From: Acetobacteraceae bacterium
GTDB lineage: Bacteria; Pseudomonadota; Alphaproteobacteria; Acetobacterales; Acetobacteraceae
DNA: 9,473 nucleotides
Direction: 5' to 3'
Assembly: GCA_030039695.1 (NCBI GenBank)
Contig: JASHVB010000965.1
Span: forward strand, 1-9,473
Below, piece after piece: positions 6,225-9,473 of this stretch. The notes beneath the pieces are model-generated. The model worked only from the letters and a program-made list of their open reading frames with translations. It searched no databases and was not told the DNA's origin. The position numbers and the translations under genes are program-made. Within the stretch, counting starts at the first letter, position 1; each line of letters begins with the position of its first letter.

Positions 6225-6458
6225 ATGCTGCTCAACCGGCTGAAGCGCACGCAGCTTGCGCGCCGTGCCCTGCGGGAGATCACGGCGGCGGCGCGGGCGG
6301 TGCTGGCAAGCATGCTCAGCGATCTCGTGGCCTATGGGGTGATGACCTACTCGGGCCACGTGCCTGACCGGGGCGCGCCAGCGGAGGAAACCGACCGCTT
6401 GATTGCGGAGCTGCGCGAGCTAGGTTGGACTACTCGAAGTAATGCAAGCTGGAGGTAA
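6225..6458 (+). CDS. Small protein of unknown function, first gene of a small-gene cluster
   Basis: A 77-residue frame, not recognised. Residues 3-38 are strongly helical and basic (RLKRTQLARRALREI, then AAARAVLASMLSDLVAYGVM), followed by a GHVPDRGAPAEET loop and a second helix DRLIAELRELGW at 57-68. The frame opens further upstream to 6132, but that part runs through repeat site B, so I start at the ATG at 6225; no good Shine-Dalgarno sequence precedes it and the start is the weakest point. The stop TAA (6456-6458) overlaps the Shine-Dalgarno region of the next gene, which starts 6 bases later, so the two are probably translated from one message. Could be a DNA-associated small protein; this is inference only. 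Confidence 0.42.
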   Translation: MLLNRLKRTQLARRALREITAAARAVLASMLSDLVAYGVMTYSGHVPDRGAPAEETDRLIAELRELGWTTRSNASWR

Positions 6459-6464
6459 CGCAGC

Positions 6465-6752
6465 ATGAAGGCGCCCCTGACAATGCGGGACAGGCCGTCA
6501 CCGGAGGAGGCGATCCGGATCGCGCCGGCCGCAGCGCCGAAGTCGCCCCCGGCCGGGCTACCGGCAGAGGACAAGGCGGGGCCGTTCAACACGCGCATGC
6601 GGCTCAGCTCGATCGCGGCGATCGAGGCACGCGCGCGGCAGGACGGGATGTCGTTGAAGCTGGTGCTCTGCCCAGCACTGCAGGCCCACGGCATCGAGAT
6701 GGCGCGGTCCGATCTTGAAGACGGCAGACCACGGCGGCGGGCAGCGGCATGA
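6465..6752 (+). CDS. Ribbon-helix-helix-like small protein
   Basis: A 95-residue protein. The first 40 residues are Pro/Ala-rich and probably disordered. From 41 the order is a short strand (FNTRMRLS, 41-48), a helix (IAAIEARARQDG, 50-61) and a second helix (MSLKLVLCPALQAHGI, 62-77), then a charged tail DLEDGRPRRR. This strand-helix-helix plan is that of ribbon-helix-helix (CopG/Arc/ParD-like) DNA-binding proteins, which work as dimers and often autoregulate plasmid, toxin-antitoxin or partition operons; the family assignment is inferred from the plan. The ATG at 6465 has GGAGG at 6451-6455, 9 bases upstream, a strong start. The stop overlaps the next gene's start as ATGA at 6749-6752. If it binds DNA, repeat site B 270 bases upstream is the obvious target. 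Confidence 0.6.
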   Translation: MKAPLTMRDRPSPEEAIRIAPAAAPKSPPAGLPAEDKAGPFNTRMRLSSIAAIEARARQDGMSLKLVLCPALQAHGIEMARSDLEDGRPRRRAAA

Positions 6753-7075
6753 GTGAGAACACCAGCTTGCACCAAGCCGAGCGAGAGGTTTTCCATGCCG
6801 TGCATTCCTGCGGCCACTCGGTCTATTGGACCGACGCCGCAGTCGGCATGGGGGCTGCCGCCTTTCCCTGTCCTTGGTGCGGTGGCGAATCCGGCCACAT
6901 CCCGCCGCTCGGAACGACCGTGGTGCGTCACGGTCCCAATGTCTATTGCATCCGGGAGCTGAATCCGGACGGCACGATGGACCTAGAAGGGGAGCTGGGT
7001 GCGCGTGTCGTGGTGCGGCACATGACTGACGATGTTTGCTGTGAGGCACCAGCGCCTCCGGATGGGGCGGAATGA
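6749..7075 (+). CDS. Small zinc-ribbon-like protein of unknown function
   Basis: A 108-residue protein that overlaps the previous gene by four bases (ATGA), implying coupled translation. C21-G-H23 and C41-P-W-C44 form a plausible CxH...CxxC zinc site, in SCGHSVYWTDAAVGMG and PCPWCGGESGH. The second half (about 53-95) looks beta-rich: TTVVRHGPNVYCIRELNPDG, then MDLEGELGARVVVRHMTDD. The family is not recognised. The zinc knuckle with an aromatic residue beside it is common in small accessory proteins of plasmids and integrated elements. No partner enzyme is visible in the cluster. Frame, coupling and composition make it a likely real gene; function is open. Confidence 0.6.
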   Translation: MSENTSLHQAEREVFHAVHSCGHSVYWTDAAVGMGAAAFPCPWCGGESGHIPPLGTTVVRHGPNVYCIRELNPDGTMDLEGELGARVVVRHMTDDVCCEAPAPPDGAE

Positions 7076-7100
7076 GCATGATCGACAACGAGGGTCTGCG

Positions 7101-7168
7101 ATGGCCACGGCGGCCGAGGTGGCGCTGCGGCATCTCAACGAAGCGCAGGAGCCGCAGCGACCTCCGGG
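7101..7168 (+). pseudogene. Truncated fourth gene of the small-gene cluster
   Basis: The ATG at 7101 has GAGGG at 7090-7094, 6 bases upstream, and is followed by MATAAEVALRHLNEAQEP, a plausible N-terminal helix. After about 23 codons the sequence meets the stop codon of the leftward tyrosine recombinase remnant (7169-7171). The frame stays open to 7265, but that part is the antisense of the recombinase remnant and so is not this gene. An alternative ATG at 7072 overlapping the previous stop gives only an Arg-rich 37-residue frame ending at 7185 and has no ribosome site of its own, so 7101 is preferred. Confidence 0.4.
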
Positions 7169-7320
7169 TCACAGCATGCCGCTGAGCGGATGTCCTTCGA
7201 ACAGGTCGCCGAGCTCTAGGTATTCGCCGAGCACGTCGAAGCTCGTGTGCCGCCGAGTCGTTTGAGCTTGGCAGGATGCACGCCGCGGTCCATGCCTGCT
7301 GTGGTGGGGGAATTTCGTAC
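7169..7320 (-). pseudogene. 3' remnant of a tyrosine recombinase (integrase)
   Basis: Read leftwards, one frame gives GVHPAKLKRLGG and, after a one-base shift near 7250, the next gives HTSFDVLGEYLELGDLFEGH and then PLSGML before TGA at 7169-7171. Restoring one C makes ...KRLGG-H-TSFDVLGEY, the last His box and catalytic tyrosine of the tyrosine recombinase family: the Gly-His pair is followed nine residues later by Tyr (codon 7220-7222). The YxxxGDLFEGH tail is common in integrases of integrated elements. The Arg boxes and the whole N-terminus are missing; upstream similarity fades by about 7320. It is inactive by truncation and frameshift. The distance and motif match make the call fairly firm despite the shortness. 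Confidence 0.6.
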
Positions 7321-7823
7321 GGGTAAGGCACCATAACGGCCGATATTGGCCCAGTGACCCCGGATTGGACGCTTCGCCATAACTGGCCGAGCCGACGCGG
7401 GGCGGAACGTGATCAACGACGACAGTGATGAGGGGCGGGGAGGGAGGTCGCAGCGGAGACTGCGCCCGGTCCCCGTCGAACCGCCCCGAGCAGGGCGAGG
7501 GCGGCGTCGGAGGCGCCGCTCGTCGCCTCACCCAATCGCCTGACTGCGCGATGATGCCTTCGATCTCGAGCGGCAGCCGTCGGATTCCCCTAGCGGGAGC
7601 TAGCTTAGTCGTAACGATAGATTCGGGCACCGTATAGCACGATCGTAACGGCGCAGTCGCACGTACCGTGCGCCAGTCTCATGAACTTGCGAGTGCGTAG
7701 GCTCCGATTTCACCGGCTGGCAACCTCACGATTCAGGAACCGCAACAGCGCCGTCAGGGCGGCCGTCTCTGAGCCCCGCCCTCGCCTCGGTGCCGTCGCA
7801 CGGCGTTGCCCGGCGATGTCGCC
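7321..7823. other. Degenerate non-coding stretch with a dyad at 7650-7674
   Basis: About 500 bases hold no gene I can support. A minus-strand frame (7630 down) starts MPESIVTTKLAPARG but has no ribosome site and runs into the out-of-phase integrase remnant. Near 7708-7800 a minus-strand frame ends in ETAALTALLRFLNREVAS, which could be another 3' scrap. The dyad CGCACG-TAC-CGTGCG (7658-7672) is perfect, and an alternative pairing GGCGCA (7650-7655) / TGCGCC (7669-7674) overlaps it. CGTAACG occurs at 7609-7615 and 7644-7650. No T-run makes any of these a terminator. Confidence 0.4.
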
Positions 7824-8162
7824 TCAATACGGGCTGGCGCCATGTCTGAGGCGCTTGCAACGGTGCTTCTGGTAGGCGGCGATCTCCCGCGCCAGGGGCG
7901 TGCCCGGGCGGGTCACCAGATGCGTCAGCGAGACGAAGAACTGTCTGTTGCTGCTCTCGTCATCAAGCTGAAGCCGGCACATGATGCCGCCCTCGTCACC
8001 CGCATAGCTCACCCAGGTCACTTGGCACTCCGTAGGAACTGTCATGCTAGGTGCCTGTTCCCGAATGGTCGCGGCAAGCGGCGGCGACATGCCGAGGACG
8101 AGCGGCAGGGCCGCCTCTAGTCTGCCGAGAAGACGCTCAACCTGCGCAGGATTGTCGATCAT
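7824..8162 (-). CDS. Conserved-looking small protein of unknown function
   Basis: A 112-residue soluble protein starting at the ATG at 8162, 20 bases after the stop of the gene upstream, so a second operon gene. Residues 5-20 form a helix (PAQVERLLGRLEAALP). From about 42 the order suggests a beta-rich core: CQVTWVSYAGDEGGIMCRLQ, then FFVSLTHLVTRPGTPLAREI, and a basic C-terminal helix AAYQKHRCKRLR. I remember similar short proteins (a WVSYAGDEGG core and a final AxYQKHRxKRL helix) from alphaproteobacterial accessory DNA, always unnamed, so I give no function. The frame is open upstream to 8276, but that part overlaps the neighbouring gene. It is intact, in contrast with the decayed recombinases around it, which suggests recent use or recent arrival. 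Confidence 0.6.
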   Translation of the reverse strand: MIDNPAQVERLLGRLEAALPLVLGMSPPLAATIREQAPSMTVPTECQVTWVSYAGDEGGIMCRLQLDDESSNRQFFVSLTHLVTRPGTPLAREIAAYQKHRCKRLRHGASPY

Positions 8163-8182
8163 CGTTCGACGCCGCCCTGCGT

Positions 8183-8503
8183 TCAGCGCTTCTCGAAGTG
8201 GACCACGTTGGGTCCGTCGAGGGGTGCGCCCCCGGTCCCTACAACACGGCAAATCAGGCTGGGCGACACATTCCACTGCCGCCCCGTGTCGGTGATCACC
8301 GTTACGGTCTTCTTGTTGTAGCGGGTGAGCATCCCGGTGATCGGTTCTTCCCCCGGCGGGCTGAATGTCACCCGGTCGCCGATTTTGAATTCCAACATCT
8401 CCGCGTGCGCCCGTGCCTGGTGCAGGAGCCGCAAGCGCGCGACGACACGGTGGTTGAGGTCCACGAGCTCGGACTCCGTAAGTCGGTCGATGTCGATCCT
8501 CAT
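8183..8503 (-). CDS. Small protein with an SH3/KOW-like barrel, unknown function
   Basis: A 106-residue protein with a GGAG 6 bases before the ATG at 8503. Residues 1-38 are two helices rich in Arg and Leu (IDRLTESELVDLNHRVVARL, then HQARAHAEM). From 38 to 88 the sequence FKIGDRVTFSPPG...ITGMLTRYNKKTVTVITDTG...WNVSPSLICRV has the plan of a small SH3-like or KOW barrel: an xIGDxVxF entry strand, a G-x-L-x-R-x-N-K/K-T-V-x-V hairpin and a final W-x-V-S-P strand. Such barrels bind nucleic acid or partner proteins. I recognise this type of protein from plasmids and integrated elements of proteobacteria, but not a named function. It is followed 20 bases later by the 7824-8162 gene, forming a two-gene unit. 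No clear promoter is seen in the 272 bases upstream, which otherwise hold nothing I can name. Confidence 0.68.
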   Translation of the reverse strand: MRIDIDRLTESELVDLNHRVVARLRLLHQARAHAEMLEFKIGDRVTFSPPGEEPITGMLTRYNKKTVTVITDTGRQWNVSPSLICRVVGTGGAPLDGPNVVHFEKR

Positions 8504-8775
8504 GAGAGCTCCGCCGCTAGAGATGTCGAGTCGTCATCAATAGTATCTGCCGGCTGCGTCGCGTCCGCCACCCTGCGCAGTCAGCCGCAGGGTCCGATCA
8601 TTGCGTTGAGTCTGGATAACGTCGTGGCGCGGCAAATCTTGGATGGCTCCCAGCGAACATTCGAAGATCGCTCAGCGCCCGGGTGGGCTGCGTGGGAGCG
8701 TCCGGCGGGGGACAGTCTCCGGGCGATTATTACGGTCACTGCGGGCGTCGGATGATCGGTCGTTGGATGTAATGC

Positions 8776-9364
8776 TCAAGAGTCGGCGTCGGCCGGACTT
8801 TTGGCCGTTGCAACCAGACCAAGACGCTGCGCTCTGGGCGAGCAAGTGTTTGACCGACGACGGATGCCATCGCGTGCCACCACGCCGCGTTCGTTCCTGC
8901 ATGGCCTCGAGCAGGGCGGTGATCTGCTGGAGTGTGCGGTCGGGTGCAGCGGCCCTGATGCCCGCGATCGGCCGAATCAGCCGGCCGTCACGCGGTCGCA
9001 GAAGCGCCCGGCCCAGCAGCCTCGCCTCGACGATGCCTTCATCGACCGGCCGGCGCACCGTGCGGCGCAACCGCTCGACGGTCCATCGCAGGGTATCGCC
9101 CTGGCCCAATCCACGATTCAGGACGCGCACGACATCGCCCCAAGGCTGGTCCGGACGCATGCGGCGCACGGTTGGGAGCTTGGAATCGAGCTGCCGCAGA
9201 ATGCCGTCGCGATGTGCCTCGTCGCGCCGTTTCCGGACCTCGCGGATCGCCTCCGGGTCGCGGGTGCGCAGACCTGGATTGCCGCCGATGCGTCCACGGG
9301 CCCGGCCAGCGCGCAGGGCAGCCTTGGTCCGTTCGACGATCAGCGCCCGCTCGAGCTGGGGTTC
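8776..9364 (-). pseudogene. C-terminal half of a serine recombinase (resolvase/invertase family)
   Basis: Read leftwards from 9364: EPQLERALIVERTKAALRAG, then RARGRIGGNPGLR, the long E-helix and Gly-rich hinge of serine recombinases, followed by a helical middle (about 110 residues) and the HTH-like end TLQQITALLEAMQERTRRGG, TRWHPSSVKHLL. After LLAQ (about 8834) a frameshift moves the ending RAQRLGLVATAKSPADADS into another frame, closing at TGA 8776-8778. The N-terminal catalytic domain with its active-site serine is absent: an in-frame stop lies at 9368-9370, and no resolvase-like sequence is seen from there to the window end. It is therefore a dead DNA-binding half. An internal ATG at 9169 could only start the C-terminal piece. 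Same direction as the tyrosine recombinase remnant and the two small genes between them. Confidence 0.72.
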
Positions 9365-9473
9365 TCGTCAGCTCCGCGCAGAAAGTGACGACAACCAAGT
9401 AGTTGATTTGGCAGGGAAAACTCGTGGACCACGCGGCCACTACATTGATTCAATTCAGTTTCTCCTTTTCCTG

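Noticed and set aside
6558..7334. Minus-strand open frame of 258 residues
   Set aside because: It lies opposite the small-gene cluster, is very Arg/Pro/His-rich and has no motif or ribosome site; the plus-strand genes have coupled starts and domain-like order.
7425..7637. Plus-strand frame rich in Gly/Arg/Ser
   Set aside because: No ribosome site and low-complexity composition; nothing suggests selection on the protein.
8801..9388. Plus-strand open frame of 195 residues
   Set aside because: Antisense to the serine recombinase remnant, whose E-helix and HTH motifs are on the other strand.
1..9473. CRISPR array, tRNA, rRNA, or complete insertion sequence
   Set aside because: I saw no regularly spaced repeats, no tRNA-like or rRNA-like stretch, and no complete transposase with terminal inverted repeats.

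Overview
The window is GC-rich proteobacterial DNA, most likely from an alphaproteobacterium of the sphingomonad type. That placement is an inference from base composition, the gene families present and remembered family resemblance; no rRNA, tRNA or taxonomic marker gene is present.

Left part (1-4481), mostly intact genes. The 3' end of a DUF6883-type gene enters at the left edge (+). A MAPEG-family membrane protein (+, 544-930) follows, then a convergent gamma-class carbonic anhydrase-like hexapeptide-repeat protein (-, 1060-1644). Next is a two-gene leftward operon of oxidoreductases: a short-chain dehydrogenase (2935-3768), with a medium-chain (quinone-oxidoreductase-like) dehydrogenase (1913-2923) starting 11 bases after its stop. 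A TetR-family regulator (+, 3870-4481) is divergent from the operon. The intergenic region between regulator and operon holds a 23-bp imperfect palindrome that sits between the -35 and -10 boxes of the leftward promoter and overlaps a rightward promoter. This looks like a self-contained regulated module: the TetR protein probably represses itself and the SDR-MDR pair until it binds an unknown ligand.

Right part (4482-9473), an accessory region of gene remnants and small orphan genes. In order it holds: a long inverted repeat after tetR; an unrecognised coding remnant (4649-4806); the 3' end of a predicted ATPase/cyclase-type TPR protein (-, 5072 to about 5308), joined head-on to the 5' third of an NAD-dependent epimerase-like gene (-, about 5332-5664); and two related sequence sites, 5781-5814 and 6140-6199, that share a 10-bp direct and a 12-bp inverted repeat. 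Then come a tight cluster of small rightward genes (6225-7075: unknown, ribbon-helix-helix-like, zinc-ribbon-like) and a further gene start at 7101. That start is cut off by the decayed C-terminal end of a tyrosine recombinase (-, 7169 to about 7320). A degenerate stretch is followed by a leftward pair of intact small genes of unknown function (8503-8183 and 8162-7824). Last is the C-terminal half of a serine recombinase (-, 8776-9364) that has lost its catalytic domain and carries a frameshift.

I read the right half as a spot of repeated integration and deletion. No complete transposase, integrase or CRISPR array is visible. The best candidates for something undescribed are the paired repeat sites at 5781 and 6140 together with the small-gene operon that starts just after the second site, and the conserved-looking gene pair at 7824-8503. 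None of these can be called a new system from sequence alone.
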